A DNA stretch of 64,000 bases, from positions 55,017,501 to 55,081,500 of the forward strand of contig CANTUV010000026.1 in NCBI GenBank assembly GCA_947685225.1, given 5' to 3'. How positions within the stretch are numbered: position 1 is the first letter of the stretch; each line of letters begins with the position of its first letter. This DNA comes from Garcia nutans. Taxonomy: Eukaryota; Streptophyta; Magnoliopsida; Malpighiales; Euphorbiaceae. Positions 44,939 to 57,894 of this stretch are shown here, piece after piece. A model generated the notes under the pieces. It saw only the letters and a program-made list of their open reading frames with translations, did no database searches and was not told the origin of the DNA. Both the position numbers and the translations under genes were made by a program.

Positions 44939-47900
44939 ACACTTGTAGGGCATATCTACCATTTTATTGTTGTATAATAATTGTAGTTTTGATCGAAGGC
45001 ATTGTAGTTCTAGATCTGCATTCATTTTATTATTATATAATAATTGTAGTTCCGATGGCATCTAATACTTACCTACCTCACTTTGATCCTTTCAGGATTC
45101 AGACTGAAATTGCTAAGGCTGAGCTGTTTTTCCATCACGTCGCTGTTGATCTTTTCGTTGACTCAATGCATATGTTCATTTTCAGCTTTAAGGCCTTCAG
45201 CTGGATGAAATATACTGTCTGACTAAGATCTCTCTATTATTACATTTATGAAGAAGAGACACCTTCTGAACAAAAATGAGGTTGTAAAACATTATTTTTC
45301 ACCATTAATAGGAGCACTAAAGCTGAAGCATCCTCTGATTATGAAATTTCTGCTTTGAGATCTTTCTGTACATTCTAAGATCAACTTCAGGCAAGATGCT
45401 GAATTCCCTTACCCCTGTCAAATAATTTCTGATATCACCTTCTAATCAGTTCAATTGAAAAAGAAAATATTGGATATAGAGCATCATTTATGGGGATATT
45501 TATTAGAGGCATATGGAATGTGAAGGTGCTCTTATGGGCGATAATTTGTCCACAGTGGGATACTACAAGATGAGCCAGTAAAAAGATTCCAGCAACATCT
45601 GTCCTCTTGGTCATCAGCTGCAGATATGAGGATAGATGAATGCTCACTGTTGCTCTTCCAAGATCCTTAATCTGGTGATCTGGACGTAATTGTAGGTCCT
45701 TTGTCACCTGCAGCATAGTTGCTGGACCGCTAATTTCAAATACTTGTGTCCATGCACTTGAAGCTGTCTACCAGGTAGCAACAGAATTTTACCATTGAAG
45801 GAACATGATATATATTTAATTCCCAGCTCGTCTGCATTATAATCTTGAATCCAGACCTGCTATCAGAGTCAAATTTGAGTCAACAAGAAGATTTTCATGG
45901 TGCAGGTTTGGGATATGTTGTCCACAGAGGTTTTCCCTTTTTTTTTTATTCCTTTATTTTCTTCTCTATTTTTATTTTTAACCCTATTTTCCTTCATATA
46001 TGTCTATCCCTATATGTATTTGAATTTTTGATATCTGCTTAATTGGAAATCAATGCTTTTTGGACTCCTGCAAATCTGAAACCTTTTAGTTTAATTTTGA
46101 GGGTTTGGTCAGAATACTGATGAAAACAATAGAAGCTAATATGCTTTTTGGGGATTTCTGTTCTGTGGTTTGATTAAAAACTAGAAGCATAAGAGAAAGA
46201 TTGTTAGTGTTAGAATATTAGGAGGAAAAGAAAGAGAAATTGAAGAGAGGGTTTATTTGAAAGACATCTCATAATATTTTGTATTGATTCTTTTTTTCAA
46301 AAGGAATAGCGTTTAATAGAAGGACAATAATTAAAATAAAGTAAAATAAAAATAAAAACGGAGAAGTTAAAGAGCAGTAAAGGAAGAAAGTTAAAGGAAG
46401 AGGGAAAAACAAGAATCAGATACCGAGTAATGAATGTGCAAAGCTGTAACCTTAGATTCTACAATGAAAAATATTTAGTATCGCCCTTATATTTTTTTCT
46501 TTTTTGAAGAACATTACAGATAACAAATGACAATGTATAAAAAAAAATGAATAAATTGTATTGTTATTTTGTAATCATGAAATATAATTTAGAAGTATAT
46601 GATAGAAAAATAAATAGATGAATAAAAAAATAATATATGGTTGGTATGGCAGTTTGATTGCTACAGTGGTAAATAAAGATGGTTAAATTTGAATGGATAA
46701 TAATTATTTGAAAAAAAATTCAAACTGAATTAAGAATAACTAAATCATTTACAGACTCTGGTGATTTGGATTAGAAATTTAATATAGTAATTATTTAACC
46801 TTATCAAAAACCATAATAAAGTCGATAAAAAAAATTATATATTTTACATTTTCCTTATATATATATATATATATATATTAGTTGAGGTGTGATAATTGTG
46901 CTTGAAATAACAAGAAAAATGGAGGTTGCTTTCTGTGCTCCATGTTGCATCTAACGCTACAACTATTAGTCCACACATGAATTGGGGGGTAGGTCTATGT
47001 CTACCCATTACATTCTCTCCACTTTCTCCTATTTGTTTATCCTGTTTGACGACAAACTGAGCTCACCACTTCATCTTTAATTTTTATATTATTTTCATTT
47101 TTTTTCCTTCTTTTTGAAGAAAAACAACAATAATGCTTAGTGATTCACGGACTCTGATTCATTGAAGTGATTGGTGAGGAGTTGCTCGCATGCTTCTGCC
47201 TAACAGAGATCATCAGAAATGTCTTCTTGCTTTTAATTTTATTTTTTCAGTTATGATATAATAATAAATATATATCACAAGTAAAATTGCCACCTACCAA
47301 CCTAACGAAAAGACAAAACTAATTATTGTCCTTGTCTCGTAAATGCAGGGTAATTAATTCTTCCGGTTTTTTTTCGCTAATTAATTTTTTTTGATTTTTT
47401 TCCCTCTCGTGTTACCTTTTCTGTACTTACATCGATAGCTAGTGAAATATTAATTATAATTATTTAAAAGAGAAAATTTTAATTATAATAATTTTAAAAA
47501 ATAACTGTTTAATAATATATTTTCTATTTATTATAAAATATTATAAATTTATTTATTAAAAAATATTATAATAAATATTTTTTAATCAACAGAATAAAAT
47601 TATTAAATAATTATTTTTTAAAATTACTGTAATTAATATTTTTTATTCATAAAAATAATTTTCAATCAATTTTAATATTTTATTTATATTTGATCAATGA
47701 TCCTTTATTAAATTATTCTTTATTAATTGTGATATCATAGCCTTTAAATTGTATCTTATGTAATTGTACGTGATTGGTAATGAAATCTTGAGAAAATACC
47801 GTCACGCTCTTCTTTTTTTAATTAAAAATGTTTTAAGTTGCAGCTCTGCAATCAACATCAACGTCACTTGCCCAAATATTAATTTCAGGCATAAACTAAA

Positions 47901-48244
47901 CTAGGTAGGTAGACCACACCAACCACACGTGAGAGAGACAACAATCCAGGCTTAAAGCATATAAAATCAAAATTTATACAGAGAGCCAAAAATGACAAAC
48001 AAGTATTTTTATAGCACGGCAACATTGTGAATACGCAATCCACAGCCATCCGTTCATCACGCAAATCACAACTCATTATAAAAGTTTGCATACTTTTACA
48101 TACACGTAAAGAAAAATACTAAGATTAAACCAGCATGTGCGGGTGGGCTTATATTACAGCATTTATTTTCATTAGCAAATACCTTACACGCTATGCTTCT
48201 TATATATAGTCGTCCTGACACTTGTGCTCTATATATATAGTTTC
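44939..48244. other. intergenic region, AT-rich
   Basis: No gene is supported. It contains the 3' region of the second PPR pseudogene, a TA microsatellite near 46856-46879, purine-rich low-complexity DNA around 46200-46450 and an AT-rich imperfect foldback at 47443-47645 (separate entry). Small open frames lack family likeness. Confidence 0.6.
47443..47645. repeat. AT-rich imperfect inverted repeat
   Basis: A left arm containing AATTTTAAAAAATAACTG is matched in inverted order by a right arm containing AATAATTATTTTTTAAAATT, over roughly 80 bp each. Low complexity makes chance pairing likelier, but the match extends across several unequal words. It may be an old MITE. No target duplication was identified. 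Confidence 0.45.
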
Positions 48245-51200
48245 TCAAATGTGGTCGGGCTTCTCCAAGTCCTCAAGACTGGTAGGGCGGAACCAAGCTT
48301 TTTCTTCCAACACTGAGCTCTCTCCACCGTTAGCAGATGAAGTAGTGAAGCCACGTTCTCCGCCTGCCCCCGAGTTTTGCTCGGTGGCAGGCCCAAAAAC
48401 ACCAGTTTGTGGATGTGGTGCCCAATACTTGTCAGACTCAGGCTGGATCACATCATCTGGGACCGCATTCGGCCGCACCTGATCGTCAAGGTTCTTATTG
48501 TATACTGACGTGTGTGCTGCCCTCCTGCAAATAAATTTATCATGTCACTATTCGATGTTCAAAAAGCTGGAGCTAATTGGAACATCAAACATGCCCAAAA
48601 AGAAAAGGAAAAAAATGATAGCTAGTATGAATACTTGTAATGAACTTGTATGGCCTTAAAAGACTTAAATGGTTTCATATGAATAAACTAGCAAGAACTG
48701 GTATGAATACAATTTTTTTACCTCGTAATATTAATGGAACAAGCAAACAGGACTATCATTATAGTAATACGAGCAACATGATGAAAATGAAGTTGAATAC
48801 TGGTGGTGCCACCAGGTTGCATGTACTTGTATTGTAACCTTCTTCTCTAAAAAATCATTATGCTAAACTACTAATCATCTTTGATCTAAACATCAAGTCA
48901 TTAAATTTAAACTCTTTTCTTGTTAGCATATAAGAAACTTTTAAATAAAAAGAAATCATCAAATCTAATTTTTATATATTGCACCGCAAAATGGTTGCCC
49001 AGTTGCAAGAAATATTTAAACTCTAATAGAACACAAAAAAGAGCTTATGGCTGCGTTGGTCAAAGAGAATATGGCTTGATGCACGCCATGTGACAAATGC
49101 ATAGTTAGATGTGTATCAGAAGACATAAAAATTACTCAATTTATTCTGATGAAGGTCATGTGACCCACATATGACTCGACCAGATAACGATTACAAACCG
49201 ACCCATATGGACAAACCAAGTTGATAATATTTATGCCACCCTCAGGTTGTGACAAATAAGCAACACTTAGAGATAGATTTTATCCTAAGCAAGGCGGTAT
49301 CTTTTATGTAGGACCATTAAACGTGACATTCACTATTTATTAATTATGTGATTTTTCCTCCCAAGTCTAAATCATCTAAGTGAGAACTACTGTTCTCTTA
49401 TCTCAACACAGTATACGGTCAGGAATCTACAGTATTTTGAATATTTTTCAACTTATACAGCTGAAGTCTCTTTCACTAAAAACTATATATATATATATAT
49501 ATATGCATTCAGTCAACAGTGACCTCAAGCAGAATCTTTACAATCTCTTATCGTGTTCAACAATCGATCCAGGATTAACAATAATAAAATAAAATGGCGG
49601 CAATGACCATCCTCCTTCGAGGAACTTTCGTACTTTGAATAATAATAATAATAATTTGTGATATAAGAAGAATAGAAATCAAGAGTCAAGCCCAAAACGA
49701 TTAGAAGAAAAAGAAAAAAAATAACAGTAGCAAAACCAAAAATTGACAAATTGCCGAAGAAAAGAAAATTATTACATTTCTAAACTAGGAAAATGATATA
49801 TCTTTAGAATTTAAACCAAGATCATAACAGTTCAAACTTTATGTACCAGGGGAGAACTTTTGAAGGCTTATCTTTTTGATACAGCATTTAAAAAACAAAA
49901 AGCCTAAGCCAAATTGTCAATCGTCTTGGTAATTACTAACGTTAACACCATTAGTCAATTAGACAATTACTGCCTACAAGAAGAAAGTTTCTTTTGAATT
50001 GACAACAAGCAGAAACATCTTCCATAATATCTTTGACTGACACGTTCTATCACATTCCAATTACCAAAAGCAAGAAATCAATCAAAGCTAGATTTAGAAA
50101 CTATACGCCACTTATATTAAATTATTCTACTAATTTTATTTATGAATTTATTTATTCATCTCTTTATTTTGTGCAAAGGGGATAACATCAGTGAAATTCC
50201 AACGATTTGGATAAAATAAAGTTCATACCATTTATACCTTCAATTTGCTCAGATTCTCAAACATCATTCACAACATCGGCACAGTAGATTATAAAATTAA
50301 ACCCTTAATCTAATAACCAAGTACCTCTTTTTAGCAACACAAGAAAAATAAATTTAAATATTTTAGACAATAAAACATATACAAAATGACATCTCGTAGT
50401 GTATGATGTTTACAGATGATATTATTTTAATATAATAGAGACTCAAGCAGGTGTTAGTCAAAAGTTAAAGATGTGAAGAAGTATTTTGAAACATAAAAAT
50501 TTTAAGCTAAATAGGACTAAGACTGAATATATACATTGTAGATTTAATAGCGAGAATAAAGAAAGACAAAATTATTTTAGATGAAATAACAGTACCTAAT
50601 ATTACTTATTTTAAATATTTTGACTCTATTTTTCAAGAAGATAGAGGTTGTGAATATGTAAATCATAAAATTAAAACTGGTTGGATGAAGTGGAGGAGTG
50701 CTACATGAGTTCTATGTGGTCAAAATATTTTAGTTAAATTAAAAAAAAAAATTTTACCGCACTGCAATACGGCCTGTAATGATGTATGGTAGTGAGTGTT
50801 GAATAATAAAGGGACAATATATGAGTAAAATGCATGTTGCAAAAATGAGAATGATAAGATTGATGTGTGGTTATATTAGGAAGGATAGAATCTGCAATGA
50901 GTGCATTAGAGAAAAAGTGAAAGTAACACCTATTAAGGATAAGATAATAGAGCATATATTGAGATGGTTGACCCTGTGAAACGAAAATCTCAAAATACGC
51001 CAGTTAGAAAAACCGAATAAATTAAAGTAAATATAGCTAAGAGAGACAGAGATAAGTCTAAACTTGATTAAAAATGGCCCCAAATAATCTTATGATGTTA
51101 CATCTATCAGGAGAGAACTCCAAATCATATTGAGTAGAATTTGGGATTAAACTTAGTTGAGTGGAGAATCTTAGGCTTCAAAAATTTCCTATTTTAACAA

Positions 51201-52070
51201 ATAAATAAAAGAAAAGATGTAAAAGGACCACTCAGTCGCTCACCGGCCTAATGTTGAAAAATCTTACCTAAATTATTCAAATCAAACCTAAGAAAACAAT
51301 TTTTCAGCAAAAGAGGAAAGTAATACTACTACTAACACTACTACATTTAATCTAATTATCTATCAAGAAATTAACAATCTAATTAATATTAATAATAATA
51401 ATACTAAGCTAAATTACGAAACTACCATCGTTGGGGAATTGTCCCGTATGGAAAATTTCTCGAAGATGTCCTTATCTACACTATCCATACGCACCAGCAC
51501 AACCGAGTACGGCAACTATCCCTTTGTACGAAGATTACTTTTTCGGAAGAACGATATTTACAATGCCGCTTTTCATCGACAAAAAGAATATTCATCGAAA
51601 TTGATAAATAAATTAGATAAAATGCGAAATAGTTTAGAATTAATTAAAAGGGAAAACAAATTGATAATCTCGCATACCGCTCATTATATCACCAAAAAAA
51701 AAATTTTAAAAACCTGTAACAAAAATATACAGTTTTAGAGACAATAAATCTTTTTCTAACCAAAGAAGAAAAGGCCTAATTTTGTTGATTATACAAAACC
51801 ACAACCAACTCTATTATTAAGAAAGTGATTATTAATTAATAATGTCAATCATAAAGCACCAAATAAGATTACAATTAAGCCAAAAAAACACAAAAATTAA
51901 TAATGAAAAAAATGATTTAAGAATCTAAGAAAAATAAAAACTGAAAAAGAAAAACAAAACCTGCCAGTGGAAACAGAAGCAGAGCAAGCTGAGTTGGAAG
52001 TCCAGATCTGAGTGATAACTCGCTTGCCCAAGCTGGCGATCCCTTGAGTGCTCTTCGAATTGGCGGCCAT
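48245..52070 (-). CDS. late embryogenesis abundant protein, At5g17165-like
   Basis: Two exons, 51961-52070 (start MAANSKSTQGIASLGKRVI) and 48245-48524, join in frame to 129 residues, ending LEDLEKPDHI. The intron is about 3.4 kb. The N-terminus is basic and S/T/A-rich and could target mitochondria or plastid. The body is hydrophilic and disordered-looking, with the motif DKYWAPHPQTGVFGPA, which fits the small plant LEA group of At5g17165. Such proteins accumulate in seeds and under dehydration. The start is supported by the family-like N-terminus, and both splice sites are GT-AG. In Arabidopsis, as I recall, At5g17165 lies beside At5g17170 (ENH1). The same neighbours occur here, in divergent order, which supports both assignments. 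Confidence 0.85.
50395..51170 (+). mobile_element. decayed RTE/LINE reverse transcriptase 3' fragment in the LEA intron
   Basis: Translating the plus strand in changing frames gives, in order, the RT words FTDDIIL, QEDRG...HKIKTGWMKWRSAT, GQNILVKLK..FYRTAIRPVMMYGSECW, MHVAKMRMIRLMCGYIRKDRI and EHILRW. These are the C-terminal RT and tail segments of plant RTE-type LINEs. Many stops and shifts break it. It is antisense to the host gene and probably a 5'-truncated insertion. Confidence 0.85.
51430..51738 (+). other. unexplained CpG-richer open stretch in the LEA intron
   Basis: A 99-codon open frame (MSRMENFSKM... to NKNIQF) lies in a patch that is richer in CG dinucleotides than the surrounding intron. 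No domain, signal peptide or membrane helix was seen, and I recognise no family. It could be a degraded insertion or chance. It is kept as an unexplained patch and not called as a gene. Confidence 0.3.
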
Positions 52071-54417
52071 ACAATAAATTAAACCTTTCTTAAGAAAAGA
52101 AAGAAGCTAAAAAAGCAGAAGCTAGAAAGACGGAAATATCCGAACACAAAAGAACGAAGCAGTAGTTGGTGACTTTTTTCTTTGATAAATCTTCTATATA
52201 TATATGGGTTGTGACCGATGGAGAGACAGACGGACGGTAAAAATATTATAGATAGGGATAGAATAAACCCTGTTAATGCCCTCTGTGTCCTTACGTGCTC
52301 TCAACTGCCTTTCTTTCCTCATTCAACACCTACCTCTTCCTCTTTCCCGTATCCTGTCTTCGTCCTAAACGGTGCCGTTATGATTGACCTTGCTTTCAAC
52401 TGACGGAATTTTGGACAGCCATTGTTGCTTTTTTTAGTTTTTGTTTCGTGCGAATCGTAACAGAATATCCTTTTTCTGTTGGAAACTCGTGACGTAGTTA
52501 CCGATGGTTTTAGTTGTTATGAAGTGGTCGGTCATCGAAAAGGTATGATTAATTGTAAAATGACCTTAGTGTCCGCTTCTACTTTTTTTTTTCCAATCCA
52601 CTATTAAAGAAAACTTTCTTCTTATTATAAACAAAGAAAAAAATTCTTCTCTTAAAAATAAATAAAAAAATAAAAGGAATTTTTCAATATTACAGCTTCC
52701 ATGCTTTATTTGTATTTTTATTTTTAGCGGTGAAGAGATATCAACGACCTCCACTACTAAAACATCACTTTTCATCATCTTTTACTAATTATTGATTATA
52801 ATTTAAATTCTACGCAAGTCATCATTTTAAAAATTTATGTCATGCACATAAAAATATAAATAATAAAAATAAAAGTATGATATTATAAATTTTTTTTTTA
52901 CAAATTAGTCTATTATTTATATTAAGATTAGAAAATATACTTTACTTTTAAACAATAAAAACATATTGTAATTTTAACAGTTGAATTCATATTTGTCTTT
53001 CTTCTTTTTAATATTTCTTTTCATAAATTTGATCATATAATTAATTTATAATACTATTGAACTTAAAAGCTAATTAATTTTTTGTAAGGGGTTGAGAAAA
53101 AAATGCAATCTCAAATTTTTTTAAAAATTAAATATACATTTGGAATTAGATTAAGCTTACATTTATTTTATTTTTAAAATATTAAAAAATGTATATTGTA
53201 TTTTATTTTTAAATATTAAAAAATATATGTTGAAGTGATTTAAACTTCAAAATATTTTTATAATATTAAGAAGATATAGAAAAACTTTTTGGGTTAAGTT
53301 TTTAATTAAGGTCAAAAATGGACAACGGTGCGAAAGGGTATGGAATTAATTAATTAATGCGTAAAAATAGAGTGAAGGGTTAATAAATACTGAATTCTGA
53401 AGTTGTTTAAATTTATCAATACTATTGAAAAGACGAGTAGCAAACAAGTGCTTTAAAGGGTCCGTAAATTTGACCACTTTCTTTAATTCCTTATCGAATC
53501 TGTATACACGTGAATGATACCACGTGTTAATAGAACACTTGTAAGAATATGTGCAAATGGTGGGTCCACAATTAAAGAAGTTCTGTTGAATTTTTTTATT
53601 CCATATATATATTTATGAAAAGCAAAGGGGAAAATTATTCTTATCAAAGTTATCACACTTCACACACCACATATTAAATTTCAATTTTAAAAAAAATGCT
53701 ACAAATATTATATGTTAAAAAAATCCAAGAAAACACTTAAATCAGTTTTCACCATTAATTTAATTGTTGTTTTGAAGATTGTTTTTTATTTTATCCATTT
53801 TTTTATATAGATAATAGTACAGTTAATAGTGTATTGGGAAGGCTAAATCTACAATTTAAATTTAAATTTAAATTTAAATAATATTAATGAAATCACCCGT
53901 CTTCTAGAATTCAATCAATAAATTGCGCTTTAGTTATATTCCTATGGCAATGTATAAAGTATTTATTTAAATTAGATTTAGATGAAATTGACTAAATCAA
54001 TCCATTTCAGAGTCTAATTTAATTAATTAAAATTTGTGTTGAATTCATTTGTTAATTAAATAAAATTAAATCCAAACCAAAATTTAAATTAGGTATATAT
54101 TTTTATAGCAATTTTAAATTTTTAAATATAATTAAATACACATCAAGATGTAATTTAGTAATAAATATATATTATCTTAAATAATAAATTTAAAATTGAT
54201 TTTTCATTTCAATAATATATTAAATATAAAAAACGTGGTCAAATATATCTTTATAATAAATTACTACTTCGTTATTATTTTGCAGAATTTACTATGATAT
54301 AAAATTTAATAAAACAAAGAAAAAAATTAAAATATAAAATAACCATCAACAGTCATTACTGATAGAAAGATATCATTATCGTCATTAATTATGATTTATT
54401 AAAATAACAATCAATAG
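52071..54417. other. intergenic region upstream of the LEA gene
   Basis: The first 250 bp contains the LEA promoter, with a TA-rich stretch near 52195-52204 usable as TATA on the minus strand. The rest is AT-rich, with an AAATTT hexamer run at 53849-53879. No gene was recognised. Confidence 0.55.
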
Positions 54418-54600
54418 GAATAATTATATGCTACAACTGTTGTAGCAATAAATGCCTACAACACACCAATAGAATTCTTACACGTAGGTATTTATTGACA
54501 TTTATTTAATTCTGTTGTAGCAATAAATGCCTACGTGTAAGAATTCTATTGGTGTGTTGTAGGCATTTATTGCTACAACAGTTGTAGCATATAATTATTC
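54418..54600. mobile_element. near-perfect 183-bp foldback MITE, Mutator-type duplication
   Basis: Two 80-bp arms (54418-54497 and 54521-54600) are inverted copies with only one mismatch, separated by a 23-bp loop. The ends are GAATAATTATATGC and its complement. A 9-bp direct repeat aatcaatag flanks it at 54409-54417 and 54601-54609, the duplication length of Mutator-like elements. A smaller palindrome around CTACAACTGTTGTAG lies inside each arm. There is no coding capacity. Transcription would give a long hairpin suited to Dicer-like processing. Confidence 0.88.
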
Positions 54601-56177
54601 AATCAATAGACATTACAATATTATATTTTAATTATGAATTATTAAAATATAAAATAACTATCAACTATGAATTAATTATGAATTAACTATGAATTATTAT
54701 CGTTATTAATTATGAATTACTAAAGTAACAAATTTGTATAGCTAAATTTTAGCTCGGTATCAAATTCAAATCATATAATTTTGAATTTTCAATATAATAA
54801 TATTTACGTGAGACATAATTCGTAAAAATTATAAAATTTTGTAATGAAAATTTAATTTTATATTTCATTGACTTTAAATTTATTATTAAAATCGTAAGTA
54901 TGAATGCTTAAACATCTTGAAAAAACTTATAAAATAAATGCGGATAGTCAAATGAAATTATTTGAATGAACTATAACGTCATACGGCATGAATTGAACAA
55001 ATAATTTTTTTTTAAAAAGTAATAATTGCATAAAATATCAATTGAATCGAATGGCATGCTGTGGGATGAAAGAAAGGTTTAGCAAAATATTTTTTTTATA
55101 TAGCAGCATTCGAATGTAGTGGCTTTCTTATTCTTTATTCTACAAAAAAGAAAATTAAAAAAGAGATTTGTTTAAATTTTTTAAACAAAATTATAGAATA
55201 TTTGTGAAAAAAAATAGTTAAAAAGTGAGCTATGGAGTTGAAGCCCAGCCCACCATGCTAGTCGTTTGTCTTGGAGGGTTTGCAATTTTGCATCATCATG
55301 CCCAATGTTCTTTAGAGTTTGCAACCATGTAAGAAATTAGAAATTCCAACTCTTACATTTTTATCATAAAAAAAAACTTTCATGTATTTTAAGAAATACG
55401 TATAAATAAATATGTTTGAAATTAAGTCACACCTAATATATTGGTTTATGAAACAAATGATCCGTAAATATTGAAATAATTTAAAAGTAAAGAGAAAGTG
55501 AATCTTCTAATTAAACTTAATTCAGCTGTATTGAAGTTCAATTATAACTGAAAAATTGCAAGAATCTAATAAAAAATTGAGGTATTTTCTCTTATTTTCT
55601 TTCACTTTTTTACTAAAGTTACGAGGAATGATTTTTATTTTATTTAGGGTTATATTTTCACCAATATTAGTGAATATCCAATTGTGTTATTCAAAAAAAA
55701 AATTCAGTTAGGTTAAGGTTGGAGAGCCTATTTTTATATTAATTATGTCATATTTTTATATTTTTTAAAAATAATATTATCCATACTTTTATCATTAATA
55801 GCTAACACAACACAATTGTAAAAATTTAATAGTTAATGTTCTATAGCTATAAATACAAACTCTTTAAGATATCATACAAGTGACTAATGGATTGGAATTG
55901 GAACCAGGGCTTGTGGGCTGTGGCTTTCCTGCTTAAAAATGTGTGCTTTTTTAATATAATGATTATGGTTACGAAGATTTTGTGGTATATATGTAAAAGA
56001 AGGCGTGTGGCTTTCACAGCCAGTGCCGCTGGAAGATTATCTGCTTATTCAATTCTATCCACAAATTTAACCAATGCCAGCACCCAATACTATTTTACTG
56101 TAGTTCTTTAAACTTAGAATTCTCCTTGACAGCATTGATCATCTTCTTCTTCTTATCGTGCTTGATTAATATCCACA
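54601..56177. other. intergenic region upstream of the ENH1-like gene
   Basis: It is AT-rich with no recognised gene. It includes the ENH1-like promoter near 55850-56177. A 74-codon open frame at 55887-56111 has no likeness to known proteins and probably belongs to the leader region. Confidence 0.5.
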
Positions 56178-57894
56178 ATGTCACCAGCTGTTGTTGCAGG
56201 TACCTCCTCTTCTTGCTCTGCCACTTTCACCAGGAACTACTCCATCAAAACCCCTCCAAACCCTTCAATTCATCCAATACTGTCATCTCAATGCCAGGTT
56301 CATATTCCTTATCAAAAACCTCATTTTCTCCTTTGTTATTTTGTATTGGGTTTTTAAAGGTTGTTATTAGATTGTCATTATTTTCTTCTATGTTTACAGA
56401 AAACTGCTTTTCAAGGTCTATCACTTCAAGATGCCAAAAGGGGTACTTCAGAAATCTTCATTGCTGCAGAAAAGAATAATTTCACCAATTCAAGGAGAGG
56501 GTTTCAGATTACTGCCAGAACAGCTGGGGCTTCAAAGACTATTGAAGTTGAGGTTGATAAGCCATTAGGCCTCACTTTGGGTCAAAAGCCTGGCGGTGGT
56601 GTGGTCATCACAGTGAGTTCTTTTTTTGGGGTTATTTTTGTTCTCTGGATGCTATTTTTGTAAAATGCTGAAATTTTGTTATCTTTAGGCTGTTGATGGA
56701 GGTGGAAATGCTGCTAGAGGAGGGCTAAAAGCAGGGGATCAAGTACTGTACACTAGTAGTTTCTTTGGGGACGAACTTTGGCCTGCTGATAAGCTGGGAT
56801 TTACTAAAACTGCAATTCAAGCAAAACCAGATTCTGTATATTTTGTTGTTAGCAGGTTCTTTTTGACTTCTGTTTCTATCTCATGTTGCTTAAATTGAAT
56901 TGCAGAAACTGGGGTTGTAGAATTCCTTATTGATGCTCAAAAGTGCAAGTTCCAATAACGATAAAAGTGCAGTTTTTTAAGAATATAGTCTATGCATAGA
57001 AATAGATTGATTCTTAGAAGTGAATATGAAATGATTATGTTGGAAGTATTGAATTAAAAATGTAATGGAGAGCAACTGATTTAAGCATTCTCATTAATCT
57101 TGTTCATATTTAGAAAATTCTTAGTACTGGTTCTAAAATAATATAGAATGGACTCTTCATCTTATACCCTTCTGTTCTAGTTTAGTTTTGAGAGGAAAAA
57201 CTTTAACTTATTGTTAATCAATCTATAATGCAATGCAGAGGAGCAGCAGTCGATGTTAAAAAGCTAACAAAGCGTCCTGCTCCACCACGCTTTGGAAGGA
57301 AGTTGACTGAGGCTCAAAAGGTAATTTTTTTTTCCCATTATTTTCATTTGGTATATTACAGTTTTTTTGATATGGTTTTGGATGAAATATTTTTAATATT
57401 ATTTATACTTTCTCAAATGCTAAAGATATACCACATTGATACAGGCTAGAGCTACTCATATATGCCTTGATTGTGGTTACATATACACTGCACAAAAGCC
57501 TTTTGATGAGCAGGCAAGTTTAATCCATTCTCTTCCTTTCTTTTTAGTTCAAATGATAGATTTTCATTTCTAGTGCTATTTTCTGAACAATCAAGCATCT
57601 ACTAAACTTATTCAATTGAAAAATAATCCACTGCCCACCTCATTGTAATGTAGTACAACAGTATCTATTTACCAAATGATTATTTCTAAAAAAATTTTAT
57701 CTTCTTGCATATATTTTGTGCAGCCGGATACATATGCATGCCCACAATGTAGAGCACCTAAAAAGAGGTTTGCTAAGTATGATGTGAATACTGGAAAAGC
57801 AATAGGTGGTGGTTTGCCTCCAATTGGGGTTATTGTTGGTCTGGTGGCTGGTGTTGGAGCTGTTGGTGCATTGCTTGTTTATGGCCTTCAATGA
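56178..57894 (+). CDS. ENH1: ENH1-like PDZ-rubredoxin plastid membrane protein
   Basis: Six exons, 56178-56297, 56400-56612, 56689-56855, 57239-57320, 57445-57513 and 57724-57894, join to 273 residues. An S/T-rich transit-like start is followed by a PDZ-like domain (KPLGLTLGQKPGGGVVIT ... GLKAGDQVLYTSSFFG). A rubredoxin domain has C-x2-C in CLDCGY and CPQCRAPKKRF, binding one iron. A C-terminal hydrophobic helix (GVIVGLVAGVGAVGALLVYG) follows. This is the build of Arabidopsis ENH1 (At5g17170), which limits reactive oxygen and acts with SOS2 in salt tolerance; thylakoid or plastid membrane location is known for the rubredoxin group. No stop or shift was found. The intron after 57513 has a GC donor (CAG|GCAAGT). 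It lies divergent to the LEA gene, matching the Arabidopsis neighbourhood. Confidence 0.93.

Noticed and set aside
45435..45716. 93-codon minus-strand open frame downstream of the second PPR pseudogene
   Set aside because: No recognisable protein features or supporting gene structure.
55887..56111. 74-codon open frame upstream of the ENH1-like gene
   Set aside because: No family likeness and it overlaps the probable promoter and leader.
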